A DNA stretch of 64,000 nucleotides from Portulaca oleracea (Eukaryota; Streptophyta; Magnoliopsida; Caryophyllales; Portulacaceae): the NCBI GenBank assembly GCA_029582165.1, contig CM055875.1, positions 26,305,144 through 26,369,143 of the forward strand, in the 5' to 3' direction. The position numbers and the translations under genes are program-made. Positions 32,606 through 44,863 of the stretch are shown here, piece by piece (the first letter of the stretch is position 1; each line of letters begins with the position of its first letter). The notes under the pieces were generated by a model that saw nothing but the letters and a program-made list of their open reading frames with translations, did not search any database and was not told the DNA's origin.

Positions 32606-35600
32606 GAATCATAGCGGTAAGAAGGAATCCAATGGACCCTTCGTAGCTATGATTAAGGACCAAATCAATGTCGTCTCAAGCGACGATATTTGGTGGGTTG
32701 ATTCGGGTGCGGCTCGGCACGTTTGCATTGATCGTTCTCTCTTCAAGACTATCCAACCCGCCGAAGAGGGGAGAAAGCTCTTTATGGGCAACAACTCTCC
32801 GGTTAAGGTGGAAGGAATAGGACAAGTTGAACTTGTTTTTACTTTCGGAAAGACATTGCTTTTAAACGATGTGTATTTAGTTCCGGATATATGTAAGAAT
32901 CTTGTTTCGGGTTTTCTCTTGAGTAAGTTTGGGTTTAAGCAAGTGTATGAAGGGGACAACTATGTTTTGTCTAAGGGAGGGGTCTTTGTAGGCAAAGGCT
33001 ATGCATGTGGTGATATGTTTAAGCTTAACGCTACAAGTGGCAATAAGAATGACGTTTCCGTTTACTTGCTTGGTTCTTGCTCTTCTTTATGGCATTCAAG
33101 ACTTGGACATGTTAATTATAAGAAACTTAAATTCATGTCTAATCTTGGTTTAATTCCTTCTTTGGATGATAAGATAGAGAAGTGTAGAACATGCATGTTA
33201 ACTAAAATCACCAAAAGTTCCTTTCCAAGTATTATGAGAAATTCTAAATTACTTGAATTGATTCATATTGATTTAGGAGATTTCCATAGCACTCCTTCTA
33301 TAGGAGGTAAGAGATACTATGTCACTTTCATTGATGATTATTCAAGATATTGCCAAGTCTTTCTTTTACATTCAAAAGATGAAACTTTAGACAAGTTTAA
33401 AATATACAAGACTAAAAGTGAGTTACAATGTGAGGCCCAAATAAAAAGACTAAGATCCGATAGGGGTGGTGAATACTATGATCCAATTTATTTTCAAGGT
33501 TGTGGTGTGGTGCATGAGACAACGACACCCTATACACCTCAACAAAATGGTGTGGCTGAAAGGAAAAATAGGACTTTAAAAGAAATGGTTAACTCCAATG
33601 TTATCTTACTCCGGTTTAAGTGAAGGATTTTGGGGTGAAGCCATGTTAACGGCTTGTTATGTTTTAAATAGGGTTCCTCTAAAGGGAACACAAAAACCCC
33701 ATATGAACTTTGGAATAAAAGAAAGCCAACTCTAAAACATTTTAGAGTATGGGGGTGTCGGGCCATTGTAAGGGTCCCGGAACCAAAGAAAAGAAAATTG
33801 GGTGAAAGGGGAATTGAATGCATCTTTATAGGCTATGCCTTTGAAAGAAAAGCCTATAGGTTTATGGTTATTGAACCAAATGACTACATAACGGTGAACA
33901 CCGTAATAGAGTCAATAGATGCAATATTTGATGAGACTCGATTTTCTTCAATTCCTAGACCCAAGGATGTCAATCATGACATGTTTCCAAAGGATATTAT
34001 TCAAGAAACTCAACAAGATGTTGAGGAAATAAGGAGGAGTAAGAGGATAAGGAAATCCAAAAACTATGGATCGAATTTCGTGGTCTATCTAGTAGAGGGA
34101 GATAGGAGCTCTATCGAGCATAAGACTCCCTACATCTAAAATGTAGATGAGGATCCTAAAACTTTCAAAGAGGCCACGGAGTCACAAGATGCTTCCTTTT
34201 GGAAGGAAGCGGTACAAGATGAGATAGACTCCATTAAGGAAAATAATGTTTGGATTTTGGTAGACTTACCACCGGGATGTAAACCTATTACATCAAAATG
34301 GATCTTTAAGCGTAAAAAGAAAGTAGATGGTACCATAGAAAGGTTTAAAGTCCGTCTAGTTGTTAGGGGCTTTACCCAAAGGTATGGTATCGATTACTTT
34401 GATACTTATGCACCCGTGGCTAGGATTGCAACTATAAGAGTACTTATAGCTTTAGCCACTATCCATAAGCTAGTAATCCATCAAATGGATGTCAAAACGA
34501 CATTCCTAAATGGAGAACTAGAAGAGGAGGTGTATATGGAACAACCCGAGGGGTTTGTTGAAATGGGTCATGAGAATAAAGTATGTAAACTCATAAAATC
34601 TTTGTATGGTCTAAAGCAAGCACCTAAGCAATGGCATCATAAATTTGATGAAGTAGTGCTTGGATTTGGTTTTAAGATCAATGAATCGGACAAGTGTGTC
34701 TATTCTAAGTTTGAGAATGGAAAGGGGGTGATTATATGCCTATATGTTGATGACATGTTGATATTTGGTACGGACATGGAACAAGTTGAGAAAACTAAGA
34801 GTTTTCTATCCGCTAAGTTCTCTATGAAGGACTTGGGATAAGCGGATGTGATACTTGGTATCAAGATCATTAGAAATAATGATGAAATAAGTCTAACACA
34901 ATCACACTATGCGGAAAAAGTGTTAGAAAAATCCCACAAGAGCTCCTATGTGGCAGCAAACCCATTTGATCCAAGCATCAAACTAAGCAAGAACAATGGA
35001 AGACCTTATGCCCAGTTGGAGTACGCTAAAGTCATAGGGAGCCTAATGTATGCTATGACCTGTACTAGACCGGATATTGGCTTTGCGGTAGGGAAGCTTA
35101 GTAGATTTACTAGCAACCCAAGTAAAGAGCATTGGCAAGCGGTCAAGAGAGTTTTGGGATACCTAAAACTTACCCAAAACTATAGCTTGCGATTTAAGGG
35201 AGAACCTTCGGTCTTAGAAGGATACTCTGATGCAAGTTGGATAAGCAATAAGGATGATTACACCTCAACTTCCGGTTGGGTGTTTCTCTTTGGTGGATGT
35301 GCTGTTTCATTGGGTTCTAAGAAACAAACATGCCTTTCGGATTCCACCATGGCTTCCGAGTTTGTAGCATTGGCCGCCGCTTGTAAAGAGGCGGAATGAC
35401 TACGAAACTTGTTGTTGGAAATTCCTCTATGGGAAAAACCCATGCCTCCAACAACACTTTATTGTGACAACAATTCCACAATTGCAAGTATATATAATCG
35501 TGTCTACAATGGCAAGTCAAGGCACATTGGGTTACAACAGCCTATGTCCATCAACTCATTAAGGATGGAATTGTAGTGGTAAACTACATTAAGACAAGTA

Positions 35601-35691
35601 AGAACTTGGCCGATCCTTTCACCAAAGGATTGAGCAAAGAAATGGTGAGAATTTCATCATATGGGATGGGGGTTAGCCCAACCAAATAATT
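32574..35691 (+). pseudogene. Copia Pol, copy 2: protease-integrase-RT-RNase H, broken
   Basis: In order: protease with WWVDSGAARHVC (DSG intact, about 32690); integrase zinc region (WHSRLGHVNYKKL, CRTC), core Asp residues in HIDLGDF and FIDDYSRY and the Glu in NGVAERKNRT (about 33545); RT with DVKTTFLNGELEEEVY, YGLKQAPKQW, LYVDDMLIFG (about 34740); RNase H with GYSDASW and CDNNST. Frameshifts occur near 33595, 33693 and 35538, and stops at 34137-34139 (TAA), 34839-34841 (TAA) and 35397-35399 (TGA). The last two are shared with copy 1, the 35538 shift is not. The domain order integrase before RT defines Ty1/copia. Confidence 0.92.
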
Positions 35692-36358
35692 GTCATCAAC
35701 GGAGCTCTAACTCACGCTTGACGCCTTTTGTCAAGCCTTGAGTTCAATGGTCGACGACGTTGAATGATAATGGAGCATCAAGAACCGTAATGTTAAAGAG
35801 GTTTGGGTCTATGACTCAACTTCCGGTGAGATGGTCTTCCATTGTTCTTGCTTCGAATAGCCTAGGACAAGGTGATGCTCAAGAACCGTAATGTTCAAGA
35901 GGTTTGGGTCTATGACTCATTAACAGACTTTGAAATCGGTGAGATGGGGAGCTCTATTACGGGGCGTAAAAGTCTGCCTATGCGAGGACGTGAAGTGGGC
36001 CGCTTCGAATAGCCTAGGGCTGGGCTTGATTGTTTTCGCGGAGGGTATGGGACACATGGCCGGTTGTAAAAATAGTGTCTATTTTTTAAGCAAGGTTTTG
36101 GGTTGTGTGTGTGTTATGTATCCAATTAGTTAAATAAGGATGTTAAGTTCAAAGCTTGTCTACTTATACATTCAAACTGATTGAATTTACATGCACTAAG
36201 GGAAGGTTCAATTCGTGAGACACTTAATGACGCATAACAACTCCTCGATTTCTCGAGTGTTGAATCTTTCTAGAGGTCGCCATGTATGGTGGGGGTAATT
36301 CTACCCAAGTGAGGGATCCGGGGCTATTTCAAGTGGTACTCTTGAAATGGCGGGGGAT

Positions 36359-37089
36359 TGTTGGAGTATTTCAAGAGTTAAGTGGCATAAAGTACAAGTT
36401 ATAAGCATATGATCGACCGGATAGGTCGAAATCAAGCTTAACAAGATAATTGGACCCAACACGGATCGTGCTAGGTGTGACACGACCCGTGTTGGCGTCC
36501 AGAGAGAAAGAATTTCGTGCACTGGATCAACACGGGTCGTGTTGATCCAGCATGGGTCGTGTTGGCATTAACACGGACCGTGTTGATCTGACACGGCCCG
36601 TGTTGCACGCTGACGGATTTGATTTTCAAATCCCTTAATTTATGCCTCGTGTTGAAATGTTTTTGGTCATGATTTTAGATGATATTGACTGAGAAATCAG
36701 TCATGATTTCTCATTAATATCATTCAAACATAATCCCTTGGATTATGCCCATTTCTTATGGAATGTTTGACCACCTTATGACTCCAAATTGTGCCTATAT
36801 AAGGTGGATGAATTCACCATTCATCCACACCCTCATCCATCTTCTTCTTCCTTTCTAGAGAGCATTCAACACACTCTTAAGGTGTTGACTGCAACAACTC
36901 TTTAAGTTTCCCTTTGAGAAATCTTGTAACTTTGCTTACAAGAAGTTAGGTTTTACCCTTGAGTCTCTTTTCACGGTCTAGTGAATAAGTCTTAAGGGGA
37001 GTCGGTGTATCCGTCGACTCCTAGCCACCCAAGTGATCCCCCATCTTGTGGTTCCTTTTATTCCATCTCATCGTTCGTTATTTCAAACA
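36359..37089 (+). repeat. Copia LTR-c (right end)
   Basis: A 731-bp LTR starting TGTTGGAGTATTTCAAGAG after a polypurine tract (GGCGGGGGAT, 36349-36358) and ending TTATTTCAAACA, one base different from LTR-a and LTR-b ends. TATA box at about 36797-36803. GTCCT follows directly. Confidence 0.93.
36460..36602. promoter_or_regulatory. Phased dyad array in copia LTR-c
   Basis: Sites start at 36460, 36481, 36531, 36551, 36572 and 36592 (spacings 21, 50, 20, 21, 20). Five of six are perfect CACG-N3-CGTG. The array ends about 195 bp upstream of the TATA box. Confidence 0.88.
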
Positions 37090-37104
37090 GTCCTTAGTAA
37101 AATT

Positions 37105-37779
37105 TATTGGAAATATGAGGTAACACGGTCTCACACAAGATGAGGGATCACTTGGGTGGCTAGGAGTTGAGGGTTAAGACGCGTCTCCCCTTAAGACTTA
37201 TTCACAAGAATGTTAATACATTCAAGGGTAAAACCTAACTTCTTGTGAGCAAAGAATGAGGTTTCTCAAGAACTCTCAAAGAATGTTGTTGCAGTCAACA
37301 CCTCAAAGAGTGTGTTGAAGCTCTCTAGGAACTTGAAGGAGATGAGAAGAGGTGTGTCTTGGATGAATGAATTCATCATCCTTTTATGGTGGAGTAGATC
37401 ATCGACTTGCTTCACAATTTCCATGATTAAAGAGGGTAATTCATGCATGGGATTGCAAGTATGATTGTGGCGGTAAATATTGACTGACCAAATCAATCAA
37501 TATTCAACAACAAAATAATCCCAACATGTTAATATCAAAGGCTAAAATTGAGGAAATTCGAATCTCTCACTCTTGAGCATCAAACCTCAACACGACCTGT
37601 GCCAGACTGGCGCAAACTGTGTCAGCTTGTGTAGTGGATGCCAACACGACCCGTTTCTAACCCAACACGGTTTGTGTTGGACCAGCTCCAGCTCTTATGC
37701 TTATTTTTTACCTTCCCGTTCAACCCTTAACTTATATTATGAATTTGCTTAACCTTTTAACACTTGAAATACTCCAACA
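37105..37779 (-). mobile_element. Diverged solo LTR of the same copia family, inverted
   Basis: A 675-bp copy related to LTR-a throughout (CACTTGGGTGGCTAGGAGT, CTCCCCTTAAGACTTATTCA, AAACCTAACTTCTTGTGAGC), starting TATTGG and ending CTCCAACA, flanked by AAATT at 37100-37104 and 37780-37784. No internal region remains, so it is a solo LTR. It is clearly older than the neighbouring copies and lies 15 bp from LTR-c in tail-to-tail orientation. Confidence 0.85.
37591..37676. promoter_or_regulatory. Degenerate dyad array in the solo copia LTR
   Basis: Sites at 37591, 37611, 37645 and 37666 (spacings 20, 34, 21), each with one to three changes from CACG-N3-CGTG. The long gap has shrunk relative to related LTRs. 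Confidence 0.55.
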
Positions 37780-37784
37780 AAATT

Positions 37785-38301
37785 TACAGTTATTCTTTTA
37801 TAATCTATGTTGTTAATGTTAATTCTTGGTAAGTTATGTTTTTGGTTTTGAAAAAGAAAGAAAAAAAAGAGTTAGTTTGGCTTGAGTTTAGTTGATTATG
37901 GGAAGGAGAATGTTGAATGATTGTCGATGATTCACAACCATGGTTTGCTTGACATTAGATGATCTTGGAAGAATGTCTAGTGACAGGTTGAATGTGTAGT
38001 TGATTGTGATTCTAGTGGTGATCATCGTGGACTTTAAATGTTTTAAGTGTTTTATTAGTGAAATCCACCTTGATGGTGGCAAATCTTGGTAAGTTTGGTT
38101 TGCATCTGGGTTCTAATTGATTTGGAATGAGCAACTAAATGGTATGTGAAATATGGGGCTGTGTTTATGTATGTTCTACCTAAGGAACCAAGTGGGTAAA
38201 TGTTTTTAGGTAGTACAGAAAAACAATCCGACAAAGAGGGTCAGTTATATCACCTTGAGCTAAATCTTTGTGCCCTATTTTTTTCGGGACAGTTGAGACG
38301 T
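37785..38301. other. Unassigned interval
   Basis: No gene, element end or RNA gene recognised. Confidence 0.35.
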
Positions 38302-39863
38302 TGATACGCTGCAAGTGCACGGGTGTAGGTGTAGCTTGTATCAAGGTCCTTTCCACAAAGACTTTCTCAACAACACACCAAACTAGTCCTCTAATTGATT
38401 GCTAAGTCGATCGGTTTGTTTTTGGATCAAAGTAATTCTATAGTTATTCACTACTAAAGGCAAACATACAACTATTCACACAATTTACGAGATTAATCAA
38501 TGGAAAAAGACGTTCAAGGGATAAAACCTAAGTCACTTTATGAATTAAACAAATCGATTAAACATGTATGTCACTAATTTAGTACATTTCAGGGTCAATA
38601 ATCGCATAATGTATTTCGTAGCGAGCTTTTGGCAATAAAACGAATTGCTTAGTAAAATCAATCACCTACTTTCGTGGTTATTTTAATTTTATCTAAATTA
38701 AAGATCGAATTATCACTGTGACCCCTAATTACAAAATCCTCTATATCTAGTTCATTTTATAATTAGTTTAATCCTAAGGGTTCCGATTATCGAATTTCTT
38801 CGTTCGGTACTTCATTCAACAATTTAATTCCATATTGTTAATGGCCAATCAAAAACAATGACATACATAATCAAATGTTAAATAAAATGCATTCAAACTA
38901 GATTAACAATTGTTCAATCCAACAAAATTCAATCCATAAAAGCAACTAAAAAGGTTTATCCCTTAAACTAATAAAACTACTCACTAATCATGGCACGCAC
39001 AAAATCTAATCTAGAAAGCATATGAATCTAAAGAGAATGAAGAAATAACCAAAGATATGTAGAAAACCATTGAAAGAATTTGGCAATTGTGGACTTTTGC
39101 TCCTCCAACACCGTATCGATCTTGAGTAACCTTCAGTCTTCAATTCGCTCTCAAACTCTTGATTATTGTGGGATTATGGGAGATGGATGATAGTAGAGAT
39201 GGAGGGGGGATTGTATGGAAGGAATGGATGGTGGTGGATGAAGATGGATGAAAGTGGATGATGAATGAAACAGCCGAAAGCATTAATTATATAGCAATTA
39301 TGGGACTTGAAACGGCAAAATGCAATAAACAGGGTGCAACACCGTCCGTGCAACTTCAACACGGACCATGTTGATGGTTTCTGGGGAAATTGACTTTTTG
39401 GAGGTCAACACGAACCGTGTTGGATCTGGAAAATTCTGGGTCATCTTGTTTCGGCCATATCTCCTTCGTCCGATTGACTTGATTCTTGACTTTTCGGAAA
39501 GCTCTAGGAGTCTACTTTTCATTAGCATAAGCCTCGAAGTCATAGCATGCTTGTGGAAAAAATGGTGACCAAAAGAGTAGACATGTATCATTTTTTACAC
39601 ACTTTCTGTTATCTTACTTATAACACCTTCAACTCAACATGCAATTGACCTTATAATATATCGTCGGAAAGCTCTTTCCATGATGAATCAAGTAATTGAT
39701 GTAAGCTTTGGAATTTATATCACTAATCTGCACAAATTGAACAAATCACACCAAACCCAGTTAAGACAACCAAATAAGACCATAAAAGATCAATTGAGCA
39801 CATTAATCCCCAAATTTCACTATCAAAATGCTCCAAATATTTGGTCATTATATGCCCTCATCT
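38302..39863 (-). mobile_element. Solo LTR, Athila-like, minus strand
   Basis: The left 300 bp, complemented, resemble the 3' part of the 44864-46306 LTR: the same phrases around GATCGACTTAGCAATCAA, AACGACCTTGAT or its variant, and an ending CACTTGCAGCGTATCA against CACTTGCGGCTTATCA. The other end reads TGATGAGGGCATATAATG on the minus strand if one terminal base is allowed as mutated. Flanks GACGT and AACGT match at 4 of 5. There is no internal region. It is a relative, not a copy, of the Athila element in this window. Confidence 0.7.
39340..39419. promoter_or_regulatory. Dyad array in the Athila-like solo LTR
   Basis: Sites at 39340, 39360 and 39409 (spacings 20 and 49); one perfect, two with one change. 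In the element's orientation the 49-bp gap comes first, as in the related full-length LTR, and a TATA-like tract follows downstream (complement of about 39284-39291). Confidence 0.65.
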
Positions 39864-40029
39864 AACGTTAATTGGCCAAAATTAGTATGTAAGTGATAGT
39901 CCTAAGTCATAGTTTTTCTTAGGCTTGGAATTTCAGGATTCGATAAGTATAACTCATGTTATAGTATTTTCACTTTTGGTATATTGTTAATATGAGTTTT
40001 TGGACAGTGGGTTTTAGAGGCATTTTAAG

Positions 40030-40435
40030 TATGGGTATCCAAAAGCGGTTAACCGCTATTACGGTTAACCGCTTTGGCGGTTAACCGCTTTTGCGCGTTT
40101 TAAGTTTTTCCGAACCTAAACCGTAACCGCCTAAAGTGGTTAGCCGCTTTGCGGTTAACCGCTTTTGAAAATCAGAAACCTAAACCAAACCTAAACCGGC
40201 GGTTAACCGCATTGACAATGTGGTTAACCACGGTTTGCTCCAATTTTCGTTTTTTTAGGTCAGGGTTTAGGTTTTTTTTATAAATTATATATAACCGGTT
40301 AACCGCTTTTCCAAAATTCAAAACTGAAACCTAAACCGCATATATCGGTTTGGTTAACCGAAACCATAAAAATATAAAACGCCAACCGGTTTGGTTTTAC
40401 CGGTTTGCGGTTTAGGTTAACCATGGACACCCCTA
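40030..40435. mobile_element. hAT-type MITE with perfect 8-bp target duplication
   Basis: A 406-bp element flanked by ATTTTAAG at 40022-40029 and 40436-40443. Ends TATGGGTATCC and, on the other strand, TAGGGGTGTCC. Its body is made of many copies of GCGGTTAACCGC-like palindromes, so it can fold extensively. Confidence 0.88.
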
Positions 40436-40443
40436 ATTTTAAG

Positions 40444-42470
40444 ATATGAATGAGAACTTATTAGCTTAAGTACTAAACGTAAAGGTTGTACTATTTGTGC
40501 AAGCTTTCCAGAATGTCCAATTTCTTAATCATAGGAGATCAGAGTAAAAAGTTATGATTTGTCGAAGTTGGCCTCGTAACCACGATTAAACCAAAATTTT
40601 CTCAAGTTGATGAGACATTTATGGCCACTTTTCGGTGCCCTTCTGAGTCTTTTCTAAGTTTGTGATCAACATTAAAGTTGTAGAACACACTTCACGCTTT
40701 CCATGGACTACCCGCGTACGTTCATACGATGTCTAGTTTTTAAGTTATGAGTTTTTTAAAATTCCATTCTCAAATTTTAATTATTGCAGGTCAGGCTCTT
40801 ATTTTCCCTTTTTCTCAAATCCTTTACACCCATTTTTAGTCTTAATTTTCAACTAGAAAGTTGTAGTTTGTAATGTTAGTTTTCTAAAAAGTTATTTTAT
40901 AAAGTCTTTCAAATTGAATGTATTATTTGTGAACTCAAAATAATGCTGATGATTGTAACCCGAGTTTGGTCTTTAAGGCCTGGGAAGTCCCCCCCCCCAA
41001 AGAAACTGGTGAGCCTAGATGGTTGAGGCATGGCTAAACAATATGTGTTTCAAAGTCATGTGTTTCTATAGAAAGATTTTGCAATAGTTTAATTATAATG
41101 GGACCGATGCCCATTCCAACAACGCAATTCTTTCTATGCCAATCAGCATGGCACAATACGTTCTTGTCTTGATCAAGATTTGACCAATCACAAAATTTAT
41201 TCTTTATGTGAAAGAAGTTCGATCATTCAGGGAGTTGGACAACAAAGTAGACAGTCACAGCCGGTCCTAGGGTAGACCTAAGGGGCGACCATCCAGGGCC
41301 CACAGCAGTGACGGAATTACAGTGATCGAAGGGAAACCCGACCACTTCTAACGACTACAAAAGTATTATAATGCAAAATATATAATATTGTATAACGTAT
41401 CATTATGGTTGTCATAACACTTTGTTCTAATTGACTTGTTGATGTTAGGGGTTTGATTCTTTCTATCTCCAGTTTGTTTTTGTTTAATTTTGCTCAAAAA
41501 GTTTAGTTTCCTCAAAAAATTATTTTCTTTCTAATGCTTCTTGCTTAATTTATTTACCAAATATATTTTTTATTTTCATTTAATATCACTTTAGCTAGGT
41601 AATATTATCTCATTATTCGTACTTGTTTCTGTTTTGAATCATAAATAATAACAATTGCACATTGCAACTCCACTCTTTCTTTTATTTTATTATATTATTT
41701 GCAAAAATTATGTTTTCAAATTTTATTAAATATTCATACGTAAAGATAAAATATATCTGTCATGTAGGTACTATTAGTTTTATTTTTGCAGAAAATTTAG
41801 TCTTTTAATAAAATCAATATTTGAAATCGTTGATAAAAAAGGACTTTCCTGTAGGGATTTACTTGAAACTTGAATTAGTAAAAATGACAATTTACGGCAT
41901 TAACCAAAATGTTTTAAATAATATTGAATTTACGTGCAATGTTTTATAATTTGAGAATTTGAATGCTTAACTATTTTATTATTATGCATTGCGTCTTGGA
42001 CAATCCACCTTAACAGAATGTTCTAGGTTCTCCTCTAACCCACCACTTTAAAAAAAAAGGGGGTTTTGTTATACGCCGCCCCTCTTTTTATTGATGTTGA
42101 TCCCCCGCCCCCCAAATTCCCTTTTTACCCTTATCATTCTCTCTCGTCTCACTCATCTACTCTGATTCTCTCAATCTCAAATAACTCAATAATCTCAAAA
42201 ATTGTTAACGATTTTTGAATTCAACCTAAAATGTCAATGGATGGTGGTAGATCGTTGGAAAAAGAAGATAATTTGATTAATATAAATTTTGGAACATTTT
42301 GAAAATCGACGAAAAAAACCAAGCTGACTCGGTTTTTCATTTTATGTTTCTTGTTGGACTGTGGAATAAGAGATTAAAAATGTGTTTGATTATGTTGAAT
42401 CGCTAAGGAAAAAGAAGATAGTAAGGAATTGCTTGATTGAATGACTTGATTGAATTGATTGGATTACCTA
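40444..42470. other. Unassigned interval
   Basis: No coding frame of note. Short phrases at 41250-41345 (GGGGCGACCATCCAGGGCCC, CAGTGACGGAATTA) and 42052-42110 recall plant transposon ends, but no pairs of ends could be matched. The last part may belong to the U5 side of the copia LTR that follows. Confidence 0.35.
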
Positions 42471-42662
42471 CATGGGTATTTATGGTTAATATTTTTCGCC
42501 AAGTACAATGAATCATATTCTCCTAATACATATTCAATGAATAGTTATTTCTATATTTTTTTCCTATGCAATATACCTTTTAGTAATAGAACAATTTAAT
42601 GTATCTAGAATTATTCTTGGCACTTTATAGGAGTTTTCTAGATTAATTTGAGTTTTTTAACA
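42471..42662 (-). repeat. Copia 3' LTR, U3 part
   Basis: Starts on the minus strand TGTTAAAAAACTC after a GGGGGAG polypurine tract and includes a TATA-like CATAAATACCC near 42475-42485. Similar to 60736-60955. The U5 end was not located. Confidence 0.6.
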
Positions 42663-42669
42663 CTCCCCC

Positions 42670-44640
42670 TTAATCTAGAAATTTTTTGAATTACAAGCTG
42701 TTGTGAATAGCCTTTGGCTACCAAGTATGTCATATATTTTTGAATTGATCCATCTTTATGATACTTGACCTTGCAGACCCACTTGAGACCAATGACATCC
42801 TTATGTGGAGGTTTCTCCTCTAATTTCCATGTGTGATTTTTCTCTATCATCTTGATCTCTTCATTCATTGCCACGATCCATTTTTTCATGTTTTGTTGCT
42901 TCTTGGAATGGTTGCGGCTCACTAGCAAAGAGTGTCATGATTGCATGGCTACATTCATAATTTGTAAGTATCTTGGAGGATGTCTTTCAAGTTTACTTCT
43001 TCGAGTAAGTTGGGGAGTCTTGAAAGGCTTGTCTTTAGGTTTTGACTTTCACTATTTGCGGATGTATTTTATGGTGGAGATGGACCTAAATCAAGATGTC
43101 TTTCCTTTCTATTCGCTTAAATTTCAATACTTGTATTGAGTGTTTAGTTGAATCTTTTAGCCTGCTCTATTTGGATGCTTCATTAAATATGACATCTCTT
43201 GAAATCACCACTTTCTTGGTTTTTGGGTTGTAGAAACGATATCCTTTTGACTCATCACTATAGCTGATGAAGCTGCACTTTTCTCCTTTCACCTCAAGCT
43301 TTACCAATTTTCTTTCACGATATATGAATATGCTCTACACCCAAATACTTTGAAGTGATCCACCCATGACTTTCTCTTGGGCCACGGCTCATATAAAGTC
43401 TCGTTGAAGACTTGCCTTTGTGGGAGATCGATTGAGTGTGTAAAATGTAGTATTGACTGCCTCAGTCCAGTAATGCTTAGGCACTTGCTTTGCAACATGC
43501 TACGAACCATTTCTGCAATTGTTCTATACTTCCTTTCTACAACATTATTTTGTTCTTGTGTTCGCCTCACTGCTAATTTTCTTTTGATGGCTTGTTCCTT
43601 GTAGAAATCATCTAAATCTTTCCAATTGAATTCTCTTCCACGATTTGTTTGAAAAATATTAAACGATTATGCTCTCGTTGCTTTTCAGTGAGCGCCTTAA
43701 ATTGGATAAAATAAGATAATTCTTCTAATTTTTGGTCAAGAAAGTAAACCCACATCATGCAGGTGTAATCATCGATGCATAATAGGAAATATATTTTTCC
43801 TCCCATGTTGAGATGTCGAGTTAGGCCCCAAATATCCATGTGGACAAGTTGTAATGGAGCCTTAGCCGTCCATGAAGTACTAGTGAAGGGAAATCTATGC
43901 ATTTTTCCCATATTATAACCTTCACAAATATTTTTTTTTATATCTATTGAGGGTAGGCTAATTACCATATTTTTCCATTGTAAAACTGTAAGGTTTGCAA
44001 GATAGTTGGTCATATTTGTGATACCATAATGTTGGGTTTCTTCCATCATTAAACTTAAGGTTGCCTTTTGCTCTACATACATTTTTAAAGGAAAGATTCT
44101 ATTAGAGAGCATAGAAATTGAAGCAATCACATGGTCCTTCTTTTTGCCAAATATAATACCCTTATTGTCGTCAAATGTTACTGAATATCCTTTCTCCAAG
44201 AGCTGGCCTACACTTAGAAGGTTTTGTGTTAGACGCCGGACATATAAGACATTTTGGATGTGTTTGGTTGGCCCATTCTGAGCCTTGAAAACAATCGTCC
44301 CTTTGCTAGTGACCTTTTATGTGCTCTCGTCACCAAGTGTGATATTTGATTTCACTCATTCATCTAGTTGAACAAAGGAGTTCGTATCTACAGTCATATG
44401 GTTTAAGAAATCACTATCTACATACCATACATCTTCTTTCCCTTGGCAAGTTTTAAGGCAAGAGTAGAAGATGCTTTCGGTTGATCCAATAGAATCACCT
44501 TTTTCTGTGAAGTTTGCATCATCATGTTGTCGGTTGCGACAATCAAGTATGCGGTGGATGTGCCAAGTGTATTTTTTCCACTTGTATCGGTAATCATTAG
44601 TGTTGCGGTTGCTCATTTTGCCCAATGTGCAATATGGATT
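42670..44640 (-). pseudogene. Copia protease-integrase-RT remnant with large RT deletion
   Basis: Minus-strand order: degenerate zinc knuckle and protease site (VWYVDSDFLNHMT near 44395, where DSG has become DSD), pre-integrase and integrase core (LVHMDIWG, CIDDYTCMMWVYF, then VVERKYRTIAEMVRSML), integrase end (HFKVFGCRAYSYI), and the first part of RT (WIVAMNEEIKMIEKNHTWKL, GLKWVCKVKYHKDGSI, LVAKGYSQQ). Directly after that the sequence passes into the element's 3' tail and polypurine tract, so the RT catalytic part and RNase H are deleted. Several stops and shifts separate the pieces (for example at 44356, 43612 and 43301). Confidence 0.85.
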
Positions 44641-44863
44641 AGAATTCTTGTCACGACTTCGTTGGTTTTATAATTTACTCTCCCACGACCTCAGTTATTT
44701 GATAGCTTCTTTCTTTCTTTGAGATTTCGATCGAAGCCACTATCTTTCTTGTGTTTCTCCCTTGCATGTAAATTTTAGTTTTGCTTTGTTCTAGTGACTT
44801 ATTAAATCTACTCATCCTTTCCTCGTTGGCCTGAAGGGAACCCATCAACTCCGTTAAAGTGAG

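Larger units (their letters stand above)
28237..37089 (+). mobile_element. Rearranged three-LTR Ty1/copia element, both outer ends U5
   Basis: An 8.85-kb unit flanked by GTCCT at 28232-28236 and 37090-37094. Order: an inverted LTR (28237-28965) with 50 bp of adjoining internal 3' sequence, a blunt junction at 29015/29016, an RT-RNase H-3' region (copy 1), an LTR in direct orientation (31076-31785), a gag-pol copy, and a terminal direct LTR (36359-37089). Copy 1 and copy 2 are nearly identical from 29016/34240 onward and share two stop codons. Because the first LTR is inverted, both outer termini are LTR 3' (U5) ends. The right part alone (31076-37089) would be a standard 6-kb copia element. 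Confidence 0.85.

Noticed and set aside
36460..36602. CRISPR or tandem satellite
   Set aside because: Only the 11-bp dyad is repeated; the 9-10-bp spacers differ but are far too short, and the context is an LTR.
41250..41345. hAT ends (GGGGCGACCATCCAGGGCCC, CAGTGACGGAATTA)
   Set aside because: No matching partner end or duplication could be found nearby.
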